NCBI GenBank assembly: GCA_046351555.1
Contig: JAXLYI010000007.1
Span: forward strand, 62,001-126,000
Length of the DNA stretch: 64,000 bases
Direction: 5' to 3'
From: CAISKJ01 sp046351555
GTDB taxonomy: Bacteria; Myxococcota_A; Polyangia; Polyangiales; Ga0077539
A program made the position numbers and the translations under genes. This document shows, in pieces, positions 51,358-59,523 of this stretch (the first letter of the stretch is position 1; each line of letters starts with the position of its first letter). Below the pieces are notes generated by a model. It saw only the letters and a program-made list of their open reading frames with translations, searched no databases and had not been told where the DNA came from.

Positions 51358-52124
51358 GTCCGCCTCCTCCGCCGCGCCGCGAGCGCCACCGCCCCCGCCA
51401 GCCACCACGCCCCCGCGCCGCCCCGCGGCGACGCCGCGCAGCCGCCGTAGGCCATCGACGCGCTCGGGTCGTACTGCTCGAACTCCGTCGACCCGTCGGC
51501 CCGCGCCGCGTCGGGCGTGACGGCCGCATCGGGCGTCACCGAAGCATCGGGCGCCACCGACCCGTCGGGCGTGACGGCCGCGTCGGGCGTGACCGAAGCG
51601 TCGGGCGCCGCGCCCGTGGTCACCGTCACCGCCAGCGTCGTGCGCGCCGAGGAGTCGCCCGTGTTCCGCGTGTCGCCGTTGACCGCGTTGCCCACCGCCT
51701 GGATCGTCACGGCCCCCGCCGTCGGCGGCGCCACCAGCGTGAACTGCACCTGCACGTTGGCCCCCGCGCGCGCGATGGTGCCCGTGTGCGTGATGTCGCC
51801 GTTGCGCACCTGCGTGCCCGGCGAGGCGGTGGCGAGCGAACCCCCCGCGGTGCCCGCGAGGGAGACGTCGAGGCCCGCGCCCATGAAGCCGGCGAGGGTG
51901 CTGGCCACGGTGAGGGTGTAGGTGCCGCGCGCGCCGGGCGCGAGCGTCATCGGGCCGCTGAGCGACACCGTCGCGCCGGCGTTGGGCGCGTGGCAGCTCG
52001 TGCCGGTGGTGCAGCCGTTGACGAAGCGGTTGGTCTGCCGCCCGTCGTTGTTGGCCTGCGCCGCGGACGCGGCGGCCAGGAGAGCCGCGGCGAGGAGCGC
52101 GCCGGCGTGTCGTGCGGGGCGCAT
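51342..52124 (-). CDS. MYXO-CTERM-anchored protein (MXAN_6652-like)
   Basis: 260 residues: signal peptide (AGALLAAALLAAASAAQA), a short segment GCTTGTSCHAPNAG (a CH-containing Cys pair, reminiscent of a heme motif but spaced C-x5-CH), a beta-sandwich of about 110 residues (ATVSLSGPMTLAPGARGTYT), a six-residue repeat linker and the tail GGCAASPRGGAGAWW + helix + ARRRRR. It resembles the MXAN_6652 family of myxobacterial anchored proteins. GTG 52127 directly precedes ATG 52124. It begins 4 bp after the membrane-protein stop. Confidence 0.8.
   Translation of the reverse strand: MRPARHAGALLAAALLAAASAAQANNDGRQTNRFVNGCTTGTSCHAPNAGATVSLSGPMTLAPGARGTYTLTVASTLAGFMGAGLDVSLAGTAGGSLATASPGTQVRNGDITHTGTIARAGANVQVQFTLVAPPTAGAVTIQAVGNAVNGDTRNTGDSSARTTLAVTVTTGAAPDASVTPDAAVTPDGSVAPDASVTPDAAVTPDAARADGSTEFEQYDPSASMAYGGCAASPRGGAGAWWLAGAVALAARRRRRTCAGR
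51505..51612 (-). repeat. 18-bp tandem repeat coding PDAxVT
   Basis: About five units of a six-residue pattern (PDASVT, PDAAVT, PDGSVA, PDASVT, PDAAVT), the stalk between the beta domain and the sorting tail of the host protein. Confidence 0.75.
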
Positions 52125-52128
52125 CACG

Positions 52129-53079
52129 TCACAGCTCGAGGATGCCCGCCCAGGTGAGCGCGGCGAAGGTGGCGTAGCCCGTGATGAGGTGGATCGAGCG
52201 CGTCGCGCGCGTGAAGTCGGCGCGCGTGGACTCGTCGTTGATCCCGAAGATCTGCGGGTGCGTGCTCACGATGCCGAGGATGGGGAGGAGCACCATGCCG
52301 GCGCCGTGCACCCACGCGAGCCACTTGTGCTGGCGCAGGGTGCGGGGCGCGGGGTCGTCGCCCTCGGCGGCGTTCTCGGGGTCGGGCGCGGTGGCGGCGA
52401 TGACGCCGGCCGTGGTGTAGAGCGCGGTCGACGCGAAGGAGAAGCCCAGGTGCATCCCGGTGATGAGGGAGTTCTGGTAGCAGCCGAAGGCGCTGGGGTC
52501 GCTCTGGCAGGCGCCGCGGCCGAACCAGGTGTCCTGGTTGATCGCGAGGACGGTGCCGAGCGCCTCGGTCACGAGCATCGTGCTCCACGCGGCGATGCCG
52601 AAGGCCCGGTGCGTCCGCAGCACGCGGCCGCGCTGGCGGAAGACGTAGCGCGCGTGCCGGTCGCTCTCGCGCGCCGTCTCGCAGTCGATGTCGCACTGCT
52701 CGGCCGCCTCGCCGGAGCCGCCCTCGCCCTCCGCTGCAGCAGGCTGCGCGGCGGCGGGGGCCTCGGCCGCGGGGGCCTCGTCGCTCGCCTCGGCGGGCGC
52801 GGCAGGCGCGGCGGCCGGCGGCGTGGCGGCGGGCTGTGCGGCGGCCCCCGTGGCCGCGGGCTGCGCGGCGGGCTGCGCGGCGGTCGGCGCGGCGTCGCGG
52901 CGGCGCGCGCGCTGGGCGACCGCGCCGACGTCCTCGTCGAGCACGAGCTGCGACGTGCGGAGCCGCAGGTCGAGCGACCACGCGCCGTCCGCGCCCTGCA
53001 GTCGGGGCGTCTGGTCGTGGAGGGTGGGTTGTTGCGCGCCGAGCGCGAGGATCACGAGCGCCGTGGAGCCAGCAAGCAC
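52129..53079 (-). CDS. Membrane protein with four helices bearing histidines (cytochrome b-like?)
   Basis: 316 residues. Signal-like N-terminus, an Ala/Pro/Gln low-complexity stretch (about residues 60-120), a Cys pair (QCDIDC), then four hydrophobic helices, each with or flanked by a His: RTHRAFGIAAWSTMLVTEAL, GMHLGFSFASTALYTTAGV, WLAWVHGAGMVLLPILGIV and SIHLITGYATFAALTWAG. This is how b-type heme proteins coordinate heme, but heme binding is inferred only. GTG 53079 follows AAAGGTGAG. First of a three-gene set with two possible heme-related surface proteins. Confidence 0.75.
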   Translation of the reverse strand: MLAGSTALVILALGAQQPTLHDQTPRLQGADGAWSLDLRLRTSQLVLDEDVGAVAQRARRRDAAPTAAQPAAQPAATGAAAQPAATPPAAAPAAPAEASDEAPAAEAPAAAQPAAAEGEGGSGEAAEQCDIDCETARESDRHARYVFRQRGRVLRTHRAFGIAAWSTMLVTEALGTVLAINQDTWFGRGACQSDPSAFGCYQNSLITGMHLGFSFASTALYTTAGVIAATAPDPENAAEGDDPAPRTLRQHKWLAWVHGAGMVLLPILGIVSTHPQIFGINDESTRADFTRATRSIHLITGYATFAALTWAGILEL

Positions 53080-53242
53080 CGAAGACTCACCTTTCGCCGC
53101 GGATCGTCGCGGCAGCGCGGGATGCCATCACCCAGCGTGGAGAACTGTCAAGCGAGAGAAATGCGCGCGCGGCGTTGCGCGGTTCAGACGATGCACGCAG
53201 CGCACAGAGCGCGGTGTTAGAGTCGCGCGCGAGGTGAGAACG

Positions 53243-53284
53243 ATGATCGGTTTCGGCTGCACCCGCCGGGGGTTCGCGCGATGA
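53243..53284 (+). CDS. Possible 13-residue leader peptide
   Basis: ATG 53243 has AGGTGAG six bases upstream and encodes MIGFGCTRRGFAR; its TGA overlaps the next ATG as ATGA. TTAGAGT at 53218-53224 could be the -10. A short translated leader could couple initiation of the following gene. Only sequence context supports it. Confidence 0.3.
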   Translation: MIGFGCTRRGFAR

Positions 53285-54231
53285 GCGGCGCGGCGGTCGA
53301 CGCGCTGGTGGAGCGGGCCGCGCGGCTCCGCTGGCTCGCGCCCGACGCGGAGATGGACGCGCTCGGCCCCGAGGCGAAGGCCTGGGCGCGCGACCGCGCG
53401 GACGAGCACATCGCCGCGCTCGCGCCCTTCCTCGACGGGGCCGCGGTGGCGCCGCGCGCCCGCTTCACGCGCGAGCTGGCCGACGCGCACGCGCGCTGGG
53501 CCGCGGCGTGGGCCGAGGGCGCGTCGACCCCCTACGCGCTCGCGCTCCACCGCGCGCGGCGGCGCCTCGACGACGACGCCTCGCTCGGCGCCCGCGCGGC
53601 CGAGGCCTGGGCGGCGCGCGACCGCGTGCGGGCGGCGCTCCCGGCGCCCGAGCGCTGGCACAACCTCCTCGGGCAGGGCGCGCGCGGCGAGCTGCCGGGC
53701 GCGGTGTGCGCCGAGCTCCACGCGGGCTGGCTCGCGGCCTTCGAAGACGAGCCCTCGCCCTGGGGCCCGCTCTTCGAACTCTGGGCGCGCGGCGCGTGGC
53801 CCATGGCGCTGCCCGACGGCGCGCTGTTCGTGTACGTCCCGCTCGTCGCGGAGGGCGTGATCCTCCCGTCGGCCTCATCCCCCCGCCCTCGCCCGGGCGC
53901 GCCGCTCGCGATGCGCGACCCGTGGGACCCCGACCCGATCCCGCTGCGGCGTCCGCGGCCCGCGCTCGGCCCGGGGGCGCTCTTCCCGCGCGTCGACCTG
54001 CTCGGGTGCGGGCCGGCGCCGGGCCGCGACGAGCCGCTGCCGATGCCGCCCATGATGCTCGGGGGCGCGGTGCCGCCGGTCGGCCCGCTGCCGACGGACG
54101 CGCTGCCCGTCCCGCCGATGCCGTACCCCATGCCGCTCGCGGGCGCGCCGATGCCGGTGACGCCCGTGCCCCCGCCCAAGCCGCCCGAGGCCCCGAAGCC
54201 GGAGCCCTGGTACAAGCGCCTCTTCCGCTGA
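53281..54231 (+). CDS. Hypothetical protein with Pro/Met-rich tail
   Basis: 316 residues, no signal peptide. Residues 1-180 are helical and Ala/Arg-rich (HIAALAPFLDGAAVAPRARF, WHNLLGQGARGELPG), ending with a hydrophobic strand (ALFVYVPLVAEGVILP). From about residue 195 the sequence becomes Pro/Gly/Met-rich (PLPMPPMMLGGAVPPVGP, PVPPMPYPMPLAG) with PKPEPWYKRLFR at the end. Not recognised. It could be a structural or assembly protein; the function is unknown. It follows the possible leader peptide by an ATGA overlap. Confidence 0.75.
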   Translation: MSGAAVDALVERAARLRWLAPDAEMDALGPEAKAWARDRADEHIAALAPFLDGAAVAPRARFTRELADAHARWAAAWAEGASTPYALALHRARRRLDDDASLGARAAEAWAARDRVRAALPAPERWHNLLGQGARGELPGAVCAELHAGWLAAFEDEPSPWGPLFELWARGAWPMALPDGALFVYVPLVAEGVILPSASSPRPRPGAPLAMRDPWDPDPIPLRRPRPALGPGALFPRVDLLGCGPAPGRDEPLPMPPMMLGGAVPPVGPLPTDALPVPPMPYPMPLAGAPMPVTPVPPPKPPEAPKPEPWYKRLFR

Positions 54232-54294
54232 GCGCGGGGCGGCGCCCCGATGGGCCTTGTCTCGGGGCTTCGCATGCGGTGGAGTCTGCGCGCG

Positions 54295-55293
54295 ATGGAC
54301 TACACGGTGACGTTGATCCCGGGCGACGGGATCGGGCCCGAGGTGACGCACGCGGCGCAGGAGATCGTGGCCGCGTGCGGGGTGAAGATCCACTGGGAGC
54401 GCCACGACGCCGGCGCGGAGATGGCCGAGCGGACGGGCAACCCGTGCCCCGACGAGCTGATCCAGTCGATCCAGCGGCACCGCATCGCGCTGAAAGGCCC
54501 CGTCGGCACGCCGATCGGGCGGGGTTTCCGCTCGGTCAACGTCACGCTCCGCCGCGCGCTCGACCTCTACGCCTGCCTGCGCCCGGTGCGCTCGCTGAAG
54601 GGCGTCGCGTCGCGCTACGACAACGTCGACCTGGTGATCATCCGCGAGAACACCGAGGGCCTCTACTCGGGCATCGAGCACATGGTGATCCCGGGCGTGG
54701 CCGAGAGCCTGAAGATCGTCACCGAGCACGCCTGCACGCGCATCTCGGAGTTCGCCTTCCGGCACGCGCGCACCAAGGGGCGGCGGCGGGTGACGGCGGT
54801 GCACAAGGCCAACATCATGAAGCTCACGGACGGGATGTTCCTCGACGTGTGCCGGCGCGTTTCGAAGCGCTACCCGGAGGTGGAGACGAGCGAGGCGATC
54901 GTCGACGCCTGCGCGATGCAGCTCGTCCGCGACCCGTCGCGCTACGACGTGCTCGTGATGGACAACCTCTACGGCGACATCCTCTCCGACCTCTGCGCGG
55001 GCCTCGTGGGCGGCCTCGGCATCGTGCCCGGCGCCAACCTCGGCGACGACTGCGCCGTCTTCGAAGCCGTCCACGGCAGCGCCCCCGACATCGCCGGGAA
55101 GAACCTCGCCAACCCCACCGCGGTGATCCTCTCCGCGGCGCTGATGCTCCAGTACATGGGCGAGCGCGAGGCCGCCCGCCGCGTCGAGCGCGCGGTCGAG
55201 CGGACGTACGCCGACACGGACATCCGCACGCGCGACCTCGGCGGCTCGGACTCCACCACGGCCTTCACCGAGGCCGTCGCGCGGATGCTGTAG
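54295..55293 (+). CDS. NAD-dependent isocitrate/isopropylmalate dehydrogenase family enzyme
   Basis: 332-residue beta-decarboxylating dehydrogenase. Motifs: TLIPGDGIGPEV, KGPVGTPIGRGFRSVNVTLR (substrate loop with Ser), YACLRPVRSLKGV, IIRENTEGLYSGIEH, HKANIMKLTDGMFL (catalytic Lys), MDNLYGDILSDL and FEAVHGSAPDIAGKNLANPT. The ENTEGLYSGIEH loop fits NAD-isocitrate dehydrogenase of the short type better than isopropylmalate dehydrogenase. ATG 54295 gives the family N-terminus; the upstream in-frame codons are not family-like. A TCA-cycle role is likely. Confidence 0.9.
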   Translation: MDYTVTLIPGDGIGPEVTHAAQEIVAACGVKIHWERHDAGAEMAERTGNPCPDELIQSIQRHRIALKGPVGTPIGRGFRSVNVTLRRALDLYACLRPVRSLKGVASRYDNVDLVIIRENTEGLYSGIEHMVIPGVAESLKIVTEHACTRISEFAFRHARTKGRRRVTAVHKANIMKLTDGMFLDVCRRVSKRYPEVETSEAIVDACAMQLVRDPSRYDVLVMDNLYGDILSDLCAGLVGGLGIVPGANLGDDCAVFEAVHGSAPDIAGKNLANPTAVILSAALMLQYMGEREAARRVERAVERTYADTDIRTRDLGGSDSTTAFTEAVARML

Positions 55294-55417
55294 GGGGATC
55301 CGGGGACGCGAGGATCGCGCCGCCCCCGTCGAGGACCGCGCGCCGGCGGGTCCACCCGGGGCCGCACGGCGCACCGGGAGCGGCTCGAACGGTGGTAGCC
55401 TCCCGCCCTGAACCACC

Positions 55418-56722
55418 GTGACCACCGAGCGCGCCCCGATCGTGCTGCCGCCGTGGCTCGTCGCCGGCCTCGCGCGCGAACCCCTCCGCGAGACCTTGGC
55501 GCGCGCCCGCTGGCTCCTCGCGGGCTACTGGCTGCTCACCGGCTCGGGTTACGTCGTGCTCGTCGCCACCGCGGTCACCTGGTGGCACGGCGAGGCCACC
55601 TACGCCGTCGCGCTCGTGCTCGCGAGCCTCGTGGGCGCGCTCGCCGGCAACCTCCTCGGGCTCCTCCGCATTCGAACGTGGGTGGTGCAGGTCGCCATCC
55701 ACGTGATGCTGTTCGGCGGGCTCTTCGCCGCCGCGGGCGCGCCGCTGGTGGTGGCCGCGGCCTTCGCGGGGCTCTGGTCGCTGGGCTGCGGGCACCTCGC
55801 GCTCCAGCGGCGCTTCTCGCTCTGGTCGCTCTGGGTCCCGGTGATCTGCTGGACGGCGGCGATCATCACGGCGCTCGAGCGCGCGGGGCGGCTCCACATG
55901 TGGCAGTCGGGCCACAAGGAGGGCGTCTGGCAGCCGCTCACGATGGGGATGCTCTTCCTCGTGGTGGCGGAGTTCTTCATCTTCCTGGCGGGGCAGGAGA
56001 GCTACCACGGGCAGGTGTGGCAGGCGGGCGCCGTCACCACGCCCGTCACGCTGACGAAGCAGCGCGCGGTGGGCGCGACGCGCGTGACGAAGCGGGGCCT
56101 GTTCGCGGTGCTGGCGTTCGCGCTGGTGGCGGCGGTGCTCACGGCGAAGATCGCGCCGTACCTCTGGCGCACGGGCCCGCAGGAGGGCCGGCGCAACAAC
56201 GACGACCCGCCGCCGAGCGAGCGCCCGCGCGAGCCCCCGCGGGCCGACTGGGACGCCCTCGCCCGCGCGCTGGAACGCGCCGCCCGCGAGGCCCAGGAGC
56301 GCTCGAAGGAGGTGCTGCCGTTCCTCCCGCTCTTCCTGCTCAACCGCCCGCTGCGGCGCGCGTGGCTGCTCCGCCACTGGCGCAAGCCGGTGTACGGGGT
56401 GCCGCCGACCGAGCGGGCGAGCAACCTCTGGCGCTACGTCACCATCGCGCTCGGCGACGTCGAGTGCCGCCCGAAGACGGGCGAGACGCACGAGCAGGCG
56501 GTGGAGCGGCTGATCCAGGTGCGGACGGCGAGCGGCGGTCCGCTGCCCGAGGGCCTCGCCGAGACGCGCGAGCTCTACGAGCGGGTGCGCTTCGGGCTGG
56601 GGATCCCGACGGGCTCGCTGGAGGCGCTCCAGTCGCAAGCGGAGCGGGCGTTCGCGTCGGTGCGCGCGCCGATGACGCCGTGGCAGCGCGTGAAGTGCTG
56701 GTGGCGCAAGATCGAGTCGTAG
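55418..56722 (+). CDS. Multi-pass membrane protein with soluble C-terminal region
   Basis: 434 residues. Six or so hydrophobic segments in the first 230 residues (YWLLTGSGYVVLVATAV, YAVALVLASLVGALAGNLLG, MLFLVVAEFFIFLAG, GLFAVLAFALVAAVLTAKI), then a charged linker (RRNNDDPPPSERPREPPRAD) and a cytosolic helical domain with RYVTIALGDVECRPKTGETH and EQAVERLIQ. The end faintly resembles the DUF4129 region of transglutaminase-associated proteins. Not recognised with confidence. GTG 55418 lies 16 bp after TAGCCT (55396-55401). Confidence 0.75.
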   Translation: MTTERAPIVLPPWLVAGLAREPLRETLARARWLLAGYWLLTGSGYVVLVATAVTWWHGEATYAVALVLASLVGALAGNLLGLLRIRTWVVQVAIHVMLFGGLFAAAGAPLVVAAAFAGLWSLGCGHLALQRRFSLWSLWVPVICWTAAIITALERAGRLHMWQSGHKEGVWQPLTMGMLFLVVAEFFIFLAGQESYHGQVWQAGAVTTPVTLTKQRAVGATRVTKRGLFAVLAFALVAAVLTAKIAPYLWRTGPQEGRRNNDDPPPSERPREPPRADWDALARALERAAREAQERSKEVLPFLPLFLLNRPLRRAWLLRHWRKPVYGVPPTERASNLWRYVTIALGDVECRPKTGETHEQAVERLIQVRTASGGPLPEGLAETRELYERVRFGLGIPTGSLEALQSQAERAFASVRAPMTPWQRVKCWWRKIES

Positions 56723-56750
56723 CGGGGGTGGAGGCGGCGGGTGGTGGCGG

Positions 56751-56961
56751 GGACCTTCCGCGACGCCCCGGGAGCTTCCGCCACGGCCGCGAAGCCTTCC
56801 GCCGCGTGAACGAGCTTGTTTGCGCGGCGTTTTGGAGGGCATCGCGGAGGGGGCGGAGGAGCTCGGCCGTGGAAAGGGCTTGTTTTCTCGTGTGGCGGAA
56901 GCCCCGGGCGCGTCGCGGAAGGTCTCCGGGGCGTGGCGGAGGGTCTCGCGGGCGCGGCGGG
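56751..56961. repeat. Inverted pair of CTTCCGC tandem repeats
   Basis: On the left (56751-56811) units of 20-21 bp carry CTTCCGC three times. On the right (56892-56961) the reverse complement, GCGGAAG or GCGGAGG, occurs three times at the same period. The arms 56751-56784 and 56892-56927 are nearly complementary (33 or so bp with a few mismatches). The 300-bp gap 56723-57022 holds nothing else I recognise. It precedes the kinase/nuclease operon. Confidence 0.6.
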
Positions 56962-57022
56962 CGGCGCGCGGTGCGACGCGGGCGTTGACAGCCGCGCGGC
57001 GGTGGCGGAGAGCAAGCAGGCG

Positions 57023-58603
57023 ATGAGCTTCCTCGACGAGTTGCGGGCGCACCTCCGGGCAGGAGGTCTCGTCGACGACGTCGTAGGGCGACGGCGGGCG
57101 GGCGCGGACGTCGCAACCGCGCGGCGCCACGCCTTCGAGGCGCTCGAACGCGATGAGCGCGCGGGGGCCTTGGATCGTTCGCTGACGGCCCTCCGTCATT
57201 GGGAGACCACGAGCGATTGGTTTGACCGGTTCTGTGCCCACGCAGAGGGGGAGCTGAGCGGCGGCCTGTGCGCCGGATCGGACGCTGCGGCGCTTCAGCG
57301 GTCCCTCCACGCGGTCGTCGACTCATGGCTGTCGGCGCCGCGCCCCCCGCTCACGACACGCTCGTTGCGAGAGCGAGAGTTCGACCGCCTCTCGTCGCGC
57401 GCGGCTGCGCGAGCGGATCTGGGGGCGGTCTTCGGAGACGTACGCCGCTACTCGTTCGAGAACCTCCTGGAGCGAGGCGCCGACGACCGCGCCTCCGTCA
57501 CGCCAGCAGGGCGAGTGTTCCTCGACCTGCCCGACGGGGAGGCGGTGCGATGGCTGCTCACGCTCGAGGCGCTGCTGAGTACGCGCCCCGACGACGTGGC
57601 TCATACCAGCCGCGAGTCCCTGGGAACCTTGTTGCAAGGGCCCGCGCATCTGCCCGACGCTCGCCACCACACGACCGCAAGCGGTGACCCGGCGAGGCCG
57701 CCCGGCGCAGTACTTCTCCATCTGAGCGCGCTCGGTGTCGTCGATCAGTGGCAGGACGCCCGGGGCGTCGTTGGCTATACCCTCGTCCCCGCGTACCGCG
57801 AGACGCTCGAAGACCTCGCCTCCGGGCGCCGCACGCCGCTCACGCTCCTCGCCGAGTCGCTGCTCGCCGAAGAACGGGCCTCCGTCGCCGGTCATGCGCT
57901 AGCGCTCCCCTCACCGGAGTTCGCCGCCGAACTCCAGGCCCGCCACGCGAGCATGGTCGTGCACGAGATTCGCAACACGGTCGTGCCGATGAACATGGCG
58001 CTCTCCGGCATCTTCCGCACGCTCGAAGAGAGCGCGCCGGAGGAGCGGTGGCGCTCACAGCGCGAGCGCGTGGAGCGGGGCGTCGCTCGCTTCCTCCGCT
58101 TCGCGGGTGACCTGGAGAAGATCGTCCGCATCGGCGCCCCCGTCTCGCAGCCCTTCGACCTCGTCTCCGCCGTCCACGACGCGATCAAGGGCCTCAACGG
58201 CGGCCTCGGGCTCGCGGTGACCTTCGACCCCGACGTGGAGCCGCTGCGCGTCGTCGGCCATCGCGCGCACTTCACCCTCGTGGTCATCAACCTCCTCCGA
58301 AACGCGGCGCAGAACAACCCGTCGCCCGGCGCCGCCGTGAGGCTCACCGCGGGGCTCACCGCGGCCCCCTCCGCGATCGAACTCGCGGTCGACGACAACG
58401 GACCCGGCGTCCCGGAGGAGCACCGCGAGGAGATCTTCCGGCGAGGCTTCGCGCTCCGCCCCGGCGGCAGTGGGCAAGGCCTGGCCCTCGTCCGCGAAGT
58501 CGTAGAGCGCGAGATGCGCGGCAAGGTCCACTGTGAGTCGAGCGTGCTCGGCGGCGCCCGCTTCGTCCTCTCGTTCCCGCTCTCCTTCAAGGAGTCTTCA
58601 TGA
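57023..58603 (+). CDS. Cytosolic sensor histidine kinase paired with a nuclease response regulator
   Basis: 526 residues with no membrane helix. Residues 1-330 are an unrecognised helical sensor region with winged-helix-like stretches (VTPAGRVFLDLPDGEAVRWL, LHLSALGVVDQWQDARGVVG). The kinase core has ASMVVHEIRNTVVPMNMALS (H-box), VINLLRNAAQNNP (N-box), VDDNGPGVPEEHREEIFRRG and GGSGQGLALVREVV. Base composition at the 5' part is visibly lower in GC than flanking genes, pointing to transfer. The stop overlaps the next ATG (ATGA), so it and the nuclease are one unit. Confidence 0.9.
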   Translation: MSFLDELRAHLRAGGLVDDVVGRRRAGADVATARRHAFEALERDERAGALDRSLTALRHWETTSDWFDRFCAHAEGELSGGLCAGSDAAALQRSLHAVVDSWLSAPRPPLTTRSLREREFDRLSSRAAARADLGAVFGDVRRYSFENLLERGADDRASVTPAGRVFLDLPDGEAVRWLLTLEALLSTRPDDVAHTSRESLGTLLQGPAHLPDARHHTTASGDPARPPGAVLLHLSALGVVDQWQDARGVVGYTLVPAYRETLEDLASGRRTPLTLLAESLLAEERASVAGHALALPSPEFAAELQARHASMVVHEIRNTVVPMNMALSGIFRTLEESAPEERWRSQRERVERGVARFLRFAGDLEKIVRIGAPVSQPFDLVSAVHDAIKGLNGGLGLAVTFDPDVEPLRVVGHRAHFTLVVINLLRNAAQNNPSPGAAVRLTAGLTAAPSAIELAVDDNGPGVPEEHREEIFRRGFALRPGGSGQGLALVREVVEREMRGKVHCESSVLGGARFVLSFPLSFKESS

Positions 58604-59520
58604 ACTCACAGGGCCGCATCCTGATCGTCGACGACGACCGCGACTTCCTCGCGGCGTACCGCGAGTTTCTCACTGCGGAGGGCTACGACGTGGTCGAGGC
58701 GCGCACCGACTCGGAGGCACGCGCTCGCTTCAAGGAGCCGGGCTGGGGGGTCATCGTGCTCGACCAGAAGCTCCTCGGCCCCGGTGGGCCGGACACCGGC
58801 CTCGACCTCGCGGCCCTCGCCGGGCGCCTCGCGCCTGAGGCGAAGGTGATCGTCGCCACCGCCTACGCCGAGCCCTCGGCGATCGCACGGGCCTTCGGAC
58901 TGGGCGTCCACGACTACCTTCGCAAGGACGAGCTCTTCGAACACTTCCTCCGCGCGAAGGTGCGCAACGTGATGGAGGTGTGGCGCGAGCGCGCGCTCGC
59001 CGCGCTTGACCGCGACGCCCGCGAGAAGGAGATCGCCGCGACCTGGGCGGCGGCCCGCGCGGAGCCCAACGCCCAGAAGAAGGGGGCGGCCCTCGAGCAG
59101 CTCATGCTGCTGATGTTCCGCTCGATCGCGGGCTTCGAGCACGCGCGCGTCAACCGGCAGAGCGAGCTCGAGGAGATCGACGTGCTCGTGCAGAACAGCT
59201 CCGCCGACCCCTTCTGGCAGAAGGAGGGCAGCTACCTCCTCGTCGAGTGCAAGAACTGGTCGAAGCCCGTCGGCGTGCCCGAGCTCAAGCTCTTCCGCCA
59301 GAAGATCGAGGACCGCTACGGGCGCTCCGCCCTCGGCTTCTTCATCGCGGTCGCGGGCTACGCCGACACCGCGAAGGTGGAGGAGTGGACGCGCCGTGGC
59401 GGCAAGAGCCTCGTGGTGCTGCTCGACGCCGCGGACGTCGACGCGCTCGTCGCCGCGCGCGACCGCAACGCGAAGCTCAAGGAGTTCCACGCCCGCGCGG
59501 TGGTCGCGGGGAGGGACTGA
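58600..59520 (+). CDS. Response regulator: receiver domain fused to PD-(D/E)XK nuclease
   Basis: 306 residues. Receiver domain 1-125: acidic VDDDRD (11-13), phospho-acceptor Asp55 in VIVLDQKLLG, Thr87 and Lys109 at switch positions. A helix (126-160) links to a restriction-endonuclease-like domain: LEQLMLLMFRSI (Glu166), SELEEIDVLVQN (Asp194), YLLVECKNWSKPVG (Glu216-x-Lys218), ALGFFIAVAGYADTAKVEE. All core PD-(D/E)XK residues are present. The output is thus DNA cleavage rather than transcription, which makes a phosphorylation-triggered nuclease. Similar in concept to Detocs effectors. Confidence 0.9.
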   Translation: MNSQGRILIVDDDRDFLAAYREFLTAEGYDVVEARTDSEARARFKEPGWGVIVLDQKLLGPGGPDTGLDLAALAGRLAPEAKVIVATAYAEPSAIARAFGLGVHDYLRKDELFEHFLRAKVRNVMEVWRERALAALDRDAREKEIAATWAAARAEPNAQKKGAALEQLMLLMFRSIAGFEHARVNRQSELEEIDVLVQNSSADPFWQKEGSYLLVECKNWSKPVGVPELKLFRQKIEDRYGRSALGFFIAVAGYADTAKVEEWTRRGGKSLVVLLDAADVDALVAARDRNAKLKEFHARAVVAGRD

Positions 59521-59523
59521 GCG

